DNA of 64,000 bases from contig JACCEN010000018.1 in the NCBI GenBank assembly GCA_013416435.1, forward strand, positions 1 through 64,000, written 5' to 3'. The notes under the pieces are model-generated. The model was not told the origin of the DNA. It saw only the letters and a list, made by a program, of their open reading frames with translations, and made no database searches. Each line of letters starts with the position of its first letter. Position 1 is the stretch's first letter. Shown one piece after another: positions 25,195 to 35,156 of this stretch. This DNA comes from Alcaligenaceae bacterium. Its GTDB lineage: Bacteria; Pseudomonadota; Gammaproteobacteria; Burkholderiales; Burkholderiaceae_B. The position numbers and the translations under genes are program-made.

Positions 25195-25983
25195 ATGGCT
25201 ACCTCTCCATCCGGCTCCGGATTCCAGTCCGGCAATGCGCTTGAATTGCGCCGCGTATCTCGCAGTTTCGGCGCGCTCAAGGCCATCGACGACGTCTCCT
25301 TCAGCGTCTCGGCCGGACAGCGGTATGCCGTGCTGGGCTCCAATGGGGCCGGCAAAACGACTTTGTTCAATGCCATCACGGGCGATTTCTTCCCGAGCAG
25401 CGGACGCGTGCTGCTGTTCGGGGAGGACGTCACGTTTTTTCCGCCCCAGGAGCGTATCCGGCGCGGCCTGCGGCGCACCTATCAGTCCTCTCTGCTCTTT
25501 CGCGATCTCACCGTCCGCGACAACCTTTTCCTGGCCGTACGGGGTGTCACACGGGGCAGGTTCAGCTTCGTGCGCGCAGCCTGTGAAGATCCCAGCAATG
25601 TCTCGGCAGCGCAGTTGCTGGAGCACATCCGCCTGAGCCATCTGGCCGACACGATGGTTTCGGAACTTTCGCACGGGCAGCAGCGGCAACTGGAGATCGG
25701 CATGGCTCTGGCCGGCTCCCCGCGACTCATTCTTTTCGACGAACCGGCCGCCGGCCTGTCGCCCGCCGAACGCAAGGAGCTGGTCGCCTTGCTGCGGGCT
25801 CTGCCGCCGCATCTGGGCTATGTGATCATCGAGCACGATCTCGAGATCGCGCTCAACGTCGTGGAACGCGTGACAGTCATGCACAACGGTCGCGTGCTCT
25901 GCCACGGCACCCCTCGCGAAATCGAGGACAACCCGGAAGTCCAGGCCATTTACATGGGAGAGCATGGCTATGGCCATCATTGA
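25195..25983 (+). CDS. ABC importer ATPase, LivG type
   Basis: 262 residues with Walker A VLGSNGAGKTTLFNAITGDF, signature variant LSHGQQRQLEIGMALAG, Walker B LILFDEPAAGLSPAERKEL and the LivG-specific His loop VIIEHDLEIALNVVERVTVM. The signature is LSHGQ rather than LSGGQ, common in LivG. The start MATSPSGSG follows the receptor gene by 34 bases. Its 3' end overlaps the next gene by 20 bases. Confidence 0.9.
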   Translation: MATSPSGSGFQSGNALELRRVSRSFGALKAIDDVSFSVSAGQRYAVLGSNGAGKTTLFNAITGDFFPSSGRVLLFGEDVTFFPPQERIRRGLRRTYQSSLLFRDLTVRDNLFLAVRGVTRGRFSFVRAACEDPSNVSAAQLLEHIRLSHLADTMVSELSHGQQRQLEIGMALAGSPRLILFDEPAAGLSPAERKELVALLRALPPHLGYVIIEHDLEIALNVVERVTVMHNGRVLCHGTPREIEDNPEVQAIYMGEHGYGHH

Positions 25984-28198
25984 CGAGCAGCATTACGCGA
26001 TGGCCGGACGCGGCAACGGCAAAGGCGCCCTCCTTGAAGTGTCCGGACTCGACGTCTATTATGGGCAGGCACATGCCGTACAGGGCGTTACGTTCACCGT
26101 GGAAGGCAATGTGCTGGCCATCGTCGGCAAGAACGGCATGGGCAAGACGTCGGTCTGCAATGCCATTACCGGACTCATTCCAGCGAAAGGCAGCGTCCGG
26201 TTGAACGGGCACGAATTGCTGGGGCGTCCGCCACACAGCATCACGCACGCCGGCATCGGCTATGTGCCGCAAGGCCGCCGTGTGTGGCCATCCCTCACGG
26301 TCGACGAACACCTGGAGCTCTCCGCGCGCACTGCGAATCGCGGCGACTGGACGGTGGACCGCATCTACCAGTTGTTTCCACGTTTGGCTGAACGAAGGGA
26401 CAACGGCGGCGCCCAGCTCTCCGGCGGCGAGCAGCAGATGCTGGCGATAGGACGCGCGCTGCTGTTCAATCCCAAGCTGCTCGTGATGGACGAGCCCACC
26501 GAAGGCCTCGCGCCCGTCATCGTCGAGCACGTGGCATCCATGCTCAAGACGGTCTCCCGGGAAACCGATGTCTCGATATTGCTGATCGAACAGAACCTGG
26601 GCGTCGCGATCGACGTTGCGGATACGGTCGCCGTCATGACGAACGGCCGCATCAGCCGTCTGCTGCCCGCCTCCGAACTGGCCGCCGACCGCGAGCTCCA
26701 GCAACGCCTGCTGGGCGTGCGCTCCTCCATGGAAGAAGAAGGGCCGATCAACCCACCGGCGATGGAACCGAATACGGCCGGCCATCCCGGGTCTGGCGAC
26801 CGGGAGCCGCCCCAACAACAGGTGTGGGTCATACGCCGGGCCTACCAGGATGAAGACCCGCCTTTGCGCCAGATGCCAAAGCTGGCGCTGGATTCCGACG
26901 CCGGCAAACGCCCGCCGCGCGCGGAAGCCACCCAGCGCATGGTGCGCATGAGGCCCGCCGGCTTGGCGGGCGTCGACCGGACCGCCTACGTCGTCGGCAC
27001 CTTCGACACCAAGGGTCCCGAATTGCAATATCTGCGCAGTTGCATCGAAAAGCTCGGCATACGGGTGACGACGGTCGACCTGGCAACCAGCGGCGCCATG
27101 TCATCGGCCGGCATCACGGCGCGTGAAGTGGCCCGGTTCCATCCCAAGGGCGAGGCCGCCGTATTCACGAAGGACCGCGGCTCGTCGGTCGCCGGAATGA
27201 CCGAGGCCTTCGGGCGTTTTCTCGCCAGCCGGCGCGACCTGGGCGGAATCATTTCCGCCGGCGGATCGGGCGGAACGGCGCTGGCCACGGCCGGCATGCG
27301 CTCGATTCCGGTAGGCATACCAAAAGTCATGGTCTCGACCGTGGCCTCCGGCGATGTCGCGCCTTACGTGGGCGAATCCGACATCTGCATGATGTACTCG
27401 ATTACCGACGTGTCCGGCCTGAACCGGATCAGCGCGCAGGTACTCGGCAATGCCGCCCATGCCCTGGCGGGAATGATCGCCAATCCCGTCCAGCCCGCCG
27501 ACGAACCCAAGCCGGCCATCGGCCTCACCATGTTCGGCGTCACGACGAGCTGTGTCCAGGCGGTCACCAAAGCCCTGTCGTCCAGCTACGATTGCCTGGT
27601 CTTCCACGCCACGGGCACAGGCGGACGATCGATGGAGATGCTGACCGATTCGGGCCTGCTTGACGGCATCATCGACATCACGACGACGGAAATCGCCGAC
27701 CTGATCGTGGGCGGCGTCTTTTCCGCCGGCGACACGCGCATGGATGCCGTCATCCGCAGCCGCCTGCCCTATGTGGGTTCCTGCGGCGCGCTGGATATGG
27801 TGAACTTCCATGCCATGGCCACGCTCCCCGCGCGCTTCCGGGGGCGCAACATATACAAGCACAACGAAAACGTCACCTTGGTCCGCACCTTGCCCGAAGA
27901 GAACGTTGCAATCGGCGAATTCATCGCGGGCAAGCTGAATCAAATGGAAGGTCCCGTGCGTTTCCTGATTCCGGAAGGCGGCGTCTCGGCCATCGACGCC
28001 CCCGGCCAGCCCTTCCATGATCCGGCCGCGAACCGTGCGCTGTTCTCGACCATCGAGAAGAACTTCAAGCCCGGCTCGCAGCGCAAGCTGATCAAGCTCC
28101 CCTACAACATCAACGACCCGGCTTTCGCCGAGGCGCTCGTACAGGCCTTCCAGGAAATCCGCCCGCAGGCGCCGGCGCGCCCGTCATATAAACGCTAG
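25964..28198 (+). CDS. Fusion: ABC ATPase (LivF type) plus Tm-1-like UPF0261 domain
   Basis: A 744-residue two-part protein. Residues about 20-255 are a LivF ATPase: Walker A GKNGMGKT (55-62), signature LSGGEQQMLAIGRALL, Walker B LLVMDEPTEGLAP. A Pro/Gln-rich linker (about 256-338) joins a UPF0261 domain (about 340-744) beginning YVVGTFDTKGPELQYLRSCI, with the Gly-rich GGIISAGGSGGTALATAGMR and HATGTGGRSMEMLTDSGLLD. UPF0261 is the N-terminal, ATP-binding half of plant Tm-1. The frame is continuous with no stop or restart visible, so the fusion is real in this sequence. ATG 25970 is better spaced from GGAG than 25964. The fusion ties an unknown-function enzyme to the membrane importer. Confidence 0.88.
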   Translation: MAMAIIDEQHYAMAGRGNGKGALLEVSGLDVYYGQAHAVQGVTFTVEGNVLAIVGKNGMGKTSVCNAITGLIPAKGSVRLNGHELLGRPPHSITHAGIGYVPQGRRVWPSLTVDEHLELSARTANRGDWTVDRIYQLFPRLAERRDNGGAQLSGGEQQMLAIGRALLFNPKLLVMDEPTEGLAPVIVEHVASMLKTVSRETDVSILLIEQNLGVAIDVADTVAVMTNGRISRLLPASELAADRELQQRLLGVRSSMEEEGPINPPAMEPNTAGHPGSGDREPPQQQVWVIRRAYQDEDPPLRQMPKLALDSDAGKRPPRAEATQRMVRMRPAGLAGVDRTAYVVGTFDTKGPELQYLRSCIEKLGIRVTTVDLATSGAMSSAGITAREVARFHPKGEAAVFTKDRGSSVAGMTEAFGRFLASRRDLGGIISAGGSGGTALATAGMRSIPVGIPKVMVSTVASGDVAPYVGESDICMMYSITDVSGLNRISAQVLGNAAHALAGMIANPVQPADEPKPAIGLTMFGVTTSCVQAVTKALSSSYDCLVFHATGTGGRSMEMLTDSGLLDGIIDITTTEIADLIVGGVFSAGDTRMDAVIRSRLPYVGSCGALDMVNFHAMATLPARFRGRNIYKHNENVTLVRTLPEENVAIGEFIAGKLNQMEGPVRFLIPEGGVSAIDAPGQPFHDPAANRALFSTIEKNFKPGSQRKLIKLPYNINDPAFAEALVQAFQEIRPQAPARPSYKR

Positions 28199-28207
28199 GA
28201 AACAACC

Positions 28208-29038
28208 ATGCCCCGCATTCAACGCTCAACACTGCTCGAGAAATTCCGCGAGATGATACGCAACGGGATACCCATCATCGGCGGAGGCGCAGGCACCGGC
28301 TTGTCCGCAAAATGCGAGGAAGCCGGCGGCATAGACCTAATCGTGATCTACAACTCGGGGCGCTACCGGATGGCGGGCCGAGGGTCGCTGGCCGGCTTGC
28401 TGGCGTACGGCAACGCAAACCAGATCGTCGTCGAGATGGCAAGCGAAGTCCTGCCGGTGGTGAAACACACCCCCGTCCTGGCGGGCGTGAACGGGACCGA
28501 TCCGTTCATGATTCCCGAAAATTTCCTGCGCCAGCTGATCAACCTGGGGTTCTCCGGCATCCAGAACTTCCCGACCGTCGGACTGATAGACGGCACATTC
28601 AGGGCGAACCTCGAGGAAACCGGCATGGGCTACGGTTTGGAAGTCGACCTCATACGCAAGGCGCGCGAGCTGGATCTGCTGACCACGCCCTATGTCTTCA
28701 ACGAAGCGAACGCCGCCGACATGGCGCGCGCCGGCGCGGACATCATCGTCTGCCATCTTGGGCTGACCACCGGCGGGGCCATTGGCGCCGAAACCGCCCT
28801 GACACTGGAAGACTGCGTGCCCGCCATCAATGCCTGGTCGGAAGCGGCCAGGCGTGCCAACCCGGACATCATCGTCCTGTGCCACGGCGGCCCCATCGCC
28901 ACCCCGGCCGACGCGGCCTTCATTCTCGAAAACTGTCCCGGCTGCCATGGGTTCTATGGCGCCTCGAGCATGGAGCGCCTGCCCGTGGAAACCGCGCTGA
29001 CGGAACAGACGCGCGCATTCAAGAACATCAAGCGTTAA
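28208..29038 (+). CDS. TIM-barrel 'PEP hydrolase family' protein (second half of Tm-1)
   Basis: 276 residues of the family named phosphoenolpyruvate hydrolase / TIM-barrel signal transduction domain, with [60 protein letters not shown] and [15 protein letters not shown]-like C-terminal blocks. In plants this domain is fused behind UPF0261 in Tm-1; in bacteria the two are usually adjacent genes, as here (10-base gap, AGGAA before the start). The pair may be one enzyme complex acting on the imported compound. Despite the name, phosphoenolpyruvate hydrolysis is not demonstrated for the family as far as I know. Confidence 0.85.
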   Translation: MPRIQRSTLLEKFREMIRNGIPIIGGGAGTGLSAKCEEAGGIDLIVIYNSGRYRMAGRGSLAGLLAYGNANQIVVEMASEVLPVVKHTPVLAGVNGTDPFMIPENFLRQLINLGFSGIQNFPTVGLIDGTFRANLEETGMGYGLEVDLIRKARELDLLTTPYVFNEANAADMARAGADIIVCHLGLTTGGAIGAETALTLEDCVPAINAWSEAARRANPDIIVLCHGGPIATPADAAFILENCPGCHGFYGASSMERLPVETALTEQTRAFKNIKR

Positions 29039-29056
29039 CAAGCCAAGGAGTCGACC

Positions 29057-30760
29057 ATGAGTGGTTCAGAGTTCGGAGTTTTCTTATTGGGCCTTCTGGC
29101 TGTGGTCATCGTCGCGGCCATCGGCATATGGCTGTTGCACTGGCTATACCTCAGGTCATCCAAAGGCCGCGCTTTCGTGCGCACCGGCCTGGGCGGTCAG
29201 AAGATCGTGCTGGACGGCGGCGCCTTCGTGCTGCCCATCGTGCATGACGTCATCCCCGTGAACATGAACACGCTGCGCCTGGAAGTCACACGCGGCCGCG
29301 ACAAGGCACTGATCACCAAAGACCGCATGCGCGTCGACGTCACGGCGGAGTTCTATGTCCGCGTTGCGGCGAATCCCGACGCCGTGGCCACGGCCGCCCA
29401 GACGCTGGGGGAACGCAGCATGGAGCCGGAACGGCTGATCGAGCTGGTGGAAGGCAAATTCGTGGACGCCTTGCGCACCGCGGCGGCCGAGATGACCATG
29501 GAGGAACTGCATGAAAAACGCGGCGAATACGTCAGGAAGGTCAGCATCGACGTAGCGGACGATCTGACCAAGAATGGCCTGGAACTCGAAGCGGCTTCGC
29601 TGACCCAGCTCGACCAGACGGCCATGGAGTTTTTCAATCCATCCAACCAGTTCGATGCCGAAGGCATGACGCGGCTCACCGAGCAGATAGAAAGGCGCAA
29701 GAAACAACGCAACGACATCGAGCAGGACACGCTGATTTCCATACGCAGCAAGAACCTGGAGGCCGAGAAGCTGGCCCTGGACATCGACCGCGAAGCGGAA
29801 TATGCCAGGCTCGCCCAGGAGCGCGAAGTGGAAATCGCCCGTGCCCAGCAAAGGGCGGAGGTCGCCCGGGAACGCGCCGAAACCGAACACCGAGCAGAGC
29901 GGGCGCAGATCGAAGCGCGCCAGGCCGTGGAGCAAGCCCAAGTCCGGGCAGAGCTGCAGATCGAGCATGAGCGCATCGCCAAAGAGAAGGAGCTGCAAGC
30001 CGCCAACCTGGAGCGCCGCAAGGCGCTTGAACTGGCGGAGCAACAGCGCGCAATCGCCATCGCCGAACAGTCGAGGCGCCAATCGGAAGCCCAGGCCGCT
30101 GCAGATCAAGCGCGCGCCGAAGCCGTTGCCGCGGAAGAGCGCGTCTTCTCGGCTCGTGAACTGGAAGTTGCCGAACGCCGCAAGCAGGTCGAGCTCATTG
30201 CTGCACGGCAGGCGGCCGAAAAAGAAGGCCTGCAGCTGCGCTTGGCCGCCGAAGCCGAAAAGGCGGCGAGCGCCGACCGCGCCGCCGCCATCCGGGCGCA
30301 TGCCGAAGCGGATGCCGATGCGGAAAGGATACGTGCGGAGGCCAGCAGGGTCCGCAGCGAAGTGGAAGCCGAAGGCCTGCGCCGCATGAACGAGGCTTCC
30401 AATGTGTTGACGGCCGACGCGCGGTCTTCCGCGCTGCGCCTGCGCATCGTCGACAAAATGGAAGGCATCATCCGCGAATCGGTCAAGCCCATGGAAAATA
30501 TCGACAGCATCAAGATATTGCAGCTGGATGGGCTCGGCAATGTGGGTAACGGCGCCGGCGTTGACGACAGGAATGTCGGCATTGCCGACGGCGTAGTGAA
30601 TTCGGCCTTGCGTTATCGGGCGCAGGCGCCGGTGGTCGATCAGCTCCTGCGTGAAATCGGCCTCGACGGCGGCAACCTCGCGGGCGCAGCAGGCACCATG
30701 CTGCCCACGCCGGCTTCCGGCACCGGCAACGATGACAAGAAAAGCAAGAACGCGCCATGA
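29057..30760 (+). CDS. Flotillin-family SPFH membrane protein
   Basis: A 567-residue inner-membrane scaffold. It has one N-terminal membrane segment (about 5-32), an SPFH domain (about 45-215, KDRMRVDVTAEFYVRVAANP), then a long Ala/Glu/Arg-rich coiled coil (about 225-455) with the EAEA-type flotillin repeats, and a short C-terminal segment. Closest in layout to YqiK/FloT. Flotillins usually sit with an NfeD-like gene; here the neighbour is instead an SRPBCC gene overlapping by ATGA. Placement in an importer operon suggests a membrane platform for the transporter-enzyme complex (inference). Confidence 0.88.
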   Translation: MSGSEFGVFLLGLLAVVIVAAIGIWLLHWLYLRSSKGRAFVRTGLGGQKIVLDGGAFVLPIVHDVIPVNMNTLRLEVTRGRDKALITKDRMRVDVTAEFYVRVAANPDAVATAAQTLGERSMEPERLIELVEGKFVDALRTAAAEMTMEELHEKRGEYVRKVSIDVADDLTKNGLELEAASLTQLDQTAMEFFNPSNQFDAEGMTRLTEQIERRKKQRNDIEQDTLISIRSKNLEAEKLALDIDREAEYARLAQEREVEIARAQQRAEVARERAETEHRAERAQIEARQAVEQAQVRAELQIEHERIAKEKELQAANLERRKALELAEQQRAIAIAEQSRRQSEAQAAADQARAEAVAAEERVFSARELEVAERRKQVELIAARQAAEKEGLQLRLAAEAEKAASADRAAAIRAHAEADADAERIRAEASRVRSEVEAEGLRRMNEASNVLTADARSSALRLRIVDKMEGIIRESVKPMENIDSIKILQLDGLGNVGNGAGVDDRNVGIADGVVNSALRYRAQAPVVDQLLREIGLDGGNLAGAAGTMLPTPASGTGNDDKKSKNAP

Positions 30761-31209
30761 AAGTCTATGTCAGCAGTGTCATCGACGCCCCGGCGCAGGA
30801 CGTCTGGACCATCATCCGCGACTTCAACGGCCTGCCGCAATGGACGCCGTTCGTTGCACACAGCAGGATCGAAGGAAGCTCACCTTCGGACGCGGTAGGC
30901 TGCGTGCGCAACTTCGAACTGCGCCAGGGCGGAACGATACGCGAGCAACTGCTTGCTTTATCGGACTATGACTTCACTTGCGTTTACTCGATACTGGAAA
31001 GCCCCATGGGGGTTAGCGATTATGTCGCCACGCTGAGGATCATACCCGTGACAGACGGCGACCGCAGCTTCGTGGAATGGTCGGCCGAGTTCGGCTGCGA
31101 CGCGGGACGCGAGGACGAGCTTCGTCGGCTCATCGGCCAGGAGGTTTTTCTGGCGGCGCTGAAATCGCTGCAATCGATGGTGCGGTGTCAGACCCCGCAT
31201 GGGGTCTGA
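30757..31209 (+). CDS. SRPBCC family (polyketide cyclase/START-like) protein
   Basis: 150 residues beginning MKVYVSSVIDAPAQDVWTII with RDFNGLPQWTPFV, the SRPBCC helix-grip start; such proteins bind hydrophobic ligands in a deep cavity. It overlaps the flotillin stop (ATGA) and ends the operon. The last residues (CQTPHGV and the TGA stop) come from a palindromic repeat at 31185-31209, so the original C-terminus after SLQSMVR was replaced. Substrate unknown. Confidence 0.8.
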   Translation: MKVYVSSVIDAPAQDVWTIIRDFNGLPQWTPFVAHSRIEGSSPSDAVGCVRNFELRQGGTIREQLLALSDYDFTCVYSILESPMGVSDYVATLRIIPVTDGDRSFVEWSAEFGCDAGREDELRRLIGQEVFLAALKSLQSMVRCQTPHGV

Positions 31210-31346
31210 GCCTGGGAAAACGACAAGGGGTCAGACCCGCAAGGGTCTGACCCCACAACAAGAAGCTGCAGCCGGGGTCGGACCCCGTACGGGGTCCGAC
31301 CCCCCGTATGAATCGAGGGGTCAGACCCCGCATGGGGTCTGACCCC
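31185..31346. repeat. Four palindromic repeat copies between SRPBCC gene and ilvC
   Basis: Copies are at 31185-31209, 31227-31254, 31274-31304 and 31317-31346, in the convergent space. The first overlaps the SRPBCC 3' end; the last stops 7 bases before the ilvC stop codon. One copy carries the GGGGTCGGACCCC variant arms. Confidence 0.95.
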
Positions 31347-31353
31347 TCATCCA

Positions 31354-32370
<1,017 letters not shown>

Positions 32371-32481
32371 TTAGGGTGCTCCAATACTGTTCGTAGTATT
32401 TTGATTTTTTCTGAATGCCAGCATCCAGATGCCTAGGTTAAGATCGGACCGGCATACCGCCGCCAGGCCCGGAATGATAAT

Positions 32482-32973
32482 TTACAACTTCAGGACCCGT
32501 TCGCCCCGTCCGATGCCGGACACCCCGGTACGGACGGTTTCCAGAATCGCGCTACGATCCAGCGCACCGATGAAGGCTTCGATCTTTTCTTGATCGCCCG
32601 TCAGTTCGATGGTGTAGACCTTGTCGGTGACATCGATGATGCGGCCGCGGAAGATATCGGCCATGCGCTTCATCTCGTCCCGCTCCTTCCCCACCGCGCG
32701 AACCTTGATCATCATGAGTTCGCGCTCGATGTGAGGCCCTTCGGAAAGATCGACGACTTTCACGACATCCACGAGGCGATTGAGATGCTTGGTGATCTGC
32801 TCGACGATCTCGTCGGAACCATGCGTGACGATCGTCATGCGGGACAGCGTGGCGTCTTCCGTAGGGGCAACGGTAAGGGTCTCGATATTATATCCACGGG
32901 CGGAAAACAGCCCCACCACACGCGACAGCGCGCCCGGCTCGTTCTCGAGAAGGATAGAAATTACGTGTTTCAT
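32482..32973 (-). CDS. ilvH: Acetolactate synthase small (regulatory) subunit
   Basis: An ACT-domain regulatory subunit conferring valine feedback on IlvB/IlvI. The 163-residue protein starts MKHVISILLENEPGALSRVV with GLFSARGYNIETLTVAPTED, and has a C-terminal domain ending RTGVSGIGRGERVLKL. The start is 10 bases after the large-subunit stop. Confidence 0.96.
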   Translation of the reverse strand: MKHVISILLENEPGALSRVVGLFSARGYNIETLTVAPTEDATLSRMTIVTHGSDEIVEQITKHLNRLVDVVKVVDLSEGPHIERELMMIKVRAVGKERDEMKRMADIFRGRIIDVTDKVYTIELTGDQEKIEAFIGALDRSAILETVRTGVSGIGRGERVLKL

Positions 32974-32983
32974 CATTCTCTCC

Positions 32984-34705
32984 TTACAGGTCTTCAGAAC
33001 CAAGCAGCATTTCGGTAAGCCCGCGCCCCGCCTTTACCATGGGCCAGACGTTTTCGGTCTGGTCCGTGATGAAGTCCAGGAAAACCAGGCGGTCCTTGTG
33101 CTTGCCGAAGGCTTCGCGGATCGCGGGCTCGACGTCGGCCGGCTTCTCGATGCGAAGGCCCACATGCCCATAGCTTTCAACCAGCTTCACGAAATCGGGC
33201 AGCGCATCCACATAGGATTCGGAATAGCGCGAGCCGTAATCGATCTGCTGCCACTGCCGGACCATGCCCAGGTAGCGATTGTTCAGGCAGAGAACCTTGG
33301 GCGAAAGACGGTACTGCTTGCAGGTGGAGAGTTCCTGGATATTCATCTGTATGGAACCTTCGCCGGTGATGACCGCGACATCGGCCTCGGGATTGGCCAT
33401 CTGCACGCCCATTGCGTAGGGCAGGCCCACGCCCATGGTGCCGAGCCCGCCGGAATTGATCCAGCGGCGGGGTTCGTTGAAGCGGTAGTACTGCGCCGCC
33501 CACATCTGGTGCTGCCCGACGTCGGAGGTCACGAAGGCATTCCCGCCGGTGACTTCCCAGAGCTTCTCGATCACGAATTGCGGCTTGATGAGCTCGGAAG
33601 ACGGCTCATAGGCCAGGCACTGCTTGCCGCGCCAGGTATTGATCTGCTGCCACCACTTCGCAAGCGCGGCCTTGTTCGGGGCGGAATCGGCGAGCGCCTG
33701 CGCATACAGGCTGTTGAACTCCTGCAGCACTTCCTTCACGCTGCCGACGATGGGGACGTCGACCCTTACGCGCTTGGAGATGGACGAGGGGTCGATATCG
33801 ATGTGGACGATCTTGCGCGGAACCTGGGCAAAGTGCTTGGTGTTGCCGATTACCCGGTCGTCGAAGCGAGCCCCCACTGCGATGAGCACATCGCAGTTCT
33901 GCATGGCCATATTGGCTTCATAAGTGCCATGCATGCCCGGCATGCCGACGAACTTGTCGTCGTCGGCGGGATAGGCGCCCAGGCCCATCAGGGTATTGGT
34001 GCAGGGCGCGCCGGACAGCTTCACCAGCTCGCGCAGCTCGGCGGACGAATCCGACAGGATCACGCCGCCACCGGAATAGATCATGGGGCGCTCGGCCGTC
34101 AGCAGCATCTGAACGGCCTTTTTGATCTGGCCCAGATGTCCTTTGGTGACGGGCGCATACGAGCGCATTTTGACCTCGCCCCGCTTCGCCGTGAATTTGC
34201 AGGTCGCAACGGTGATGTCTTTGGGAATGTCGACCAGCACGGGTCCCGGACGCCCGGTCTTGGCAATATAGAAGGCCCGGCGCATGGTCTCGGCCAGATC
34301 CTTGATGTCGCGCACCAGGAAATTGTGCTTGACGCACGGCCGGGTAATGCCGACCGTATCGCATTCCTGGAAGGCATCTTCGCCGATGGCCTGGGTAGGC
34401 ACCTGGCCGCTGATGATCACCATCGGAATGGAATCCATGTAGGCGGTGGCGATGCCGGTGACCGCGTTGGTCAGGCCCGGGCCGCTGGTGACCAGCGCCA
34501 CGCCTATTTTGTTCGACGAGCGGGAGTAGGCGTCGGCCGCATGCACGGCTGCCTGCTCGTGTCGAACGAGTATGTGCTTGAAATTGTCTTGTTTGTAGAT
34601 TGCGTCGTAGATGTACAGTACCGCGCCGCCAGGGTAGCCAAACACATGGTCTACGCCCTCTTCGGCAAGGCAACGCACGACGATATCGGCGCCATTGAGT
34701 TCCAT
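32984..34705 (-). CDS. ilvB: Acetolactate synthase large subunit
   Basis: A thiamine-diphosphate enzyme condensing pyruvate with pyruvate or 2-oxobutyrate. The 573-residue protein starts MELNGADIVVRCLAEEGVDH, has the FGYPGGAVLYIYDAI block with its catalytic Glu region (HEQAAVHAADAYSRSS) and the cofactor-metal motif GEGSIQMNIQEL ending in NNRYLGMVRQW. The start at 34705 has AAGGAA upstream; the longer frame to 34783 is unsupported. First gene of ilvBHC; could equally be called ilvI. Confidence 0.96.
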   Translation of the reverse strand: MELNGADIVVRCLAEEGVDHVFGYPGGAVLYIYDAIYKQDNFKHILVRHEQAAVHAADAYSRSSNKIGVALVTSGPGLTNAVTGIATAYMDSIPMVIISGQVPTQAIGEDAFQECDTVGITRPCVKHNFLVRDIKDLAETMRRAFYIAKTGRPGPVLVDIPKDITVATCKFTAKRGEVKMRSYAPVTKGHLGQIKKAVQMLLTAERPMIYSGGGVILSDSSAELRELVKLSGAPCTNTLMGLGAYPADDDKFVGMPGMHGTYEANMAMQNCDVLIAVGARFDDRVIGNTKHFAQVPRKIVHIDIDPSSISKRVRVDVPIVGSVKEVLQEFNSLYAQALADSAPNKAALAKWWQQINTWRGKQCLAYEPSSELIKPQFVIEKLWEVTGGNAFVTSDVGQHQMWAAQYYRFNEPRRWINSGGLGTMGVGLPYAMGVQMANPEADVAVITGEGSIQMNIQELSTCKQYRLSPKVLCLNNRYLGMVRQWQQIDYGSRYSESYVDALPDFVKLVESYGHVGLRIEKPADVEPAIREAFGKHKDRLVFLDFITDQTENVWPMVKAGRGLTEMLLGSEDL

Positions 34706-35156
34706 ATTGAAATTCCTTTCATAACCAGCACTGTCAACCCGATCGGCCCTGAAGCCCGAGCCCCACCCGGAAGCCGGCAACATGACCTGGCGTTTTATGG
34801 CTCACGGAACCATGCCACCCAGACACCTTACCGACCCGAATCGAACTCATCGAATGTGCAGCGCGAGCGTTCACATGAACGCGGGAGGTAGAAACGGAAG
34901 CCTGGCAACACACGCTTGTGGCGCGGCCAACAGCAAAGTATTACAGGCGCAAAAAACCGGGCGGATAGCCCGGAACACGGTGCCTTGTGCGGCCCGCCCT
35001 GGATAATCGAGCAGGCCAATACAATAATGTAGCGCGTAACCCGGCCGGAATCAAATCGGCCTAGGGGTTGGGGTCGGACCCCAAGCGGGGTCCGACCCCC
35101 TGAGAAACAGGCCCTGGGGTCAGACCCCGCATGGGGTCTGACCCCCTCCGCCCCGG
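34706..35156. other. Non-coding gap upstream of ilvB with two repeat copies
   Basis: These 451 bases hold the presumed ilvB promoter (not resolved by eye) and two palindromic repeats at 35070-35099 (GGGGTCGGACCCC arms) and 35116-35145. The frames here are short and run through the repeats; I see no gene. No clear leader peptide rich in Val, Leu or Ile codons was found. Confidence 0.7.

Noticed and set aside
32780-34891. A 703-codon plus-strand frame across ilvH and ilvB
   Set aside because: Antisense shadow caused by codon bias; ilvH and ilvB are unmistakable on the other strand.
34706-35156. ilv leader-peptide attenuator
   Set aside because: No short frame with runs of Val, Ile or Leu codons and no terminator/antiterminator pair could be seen.
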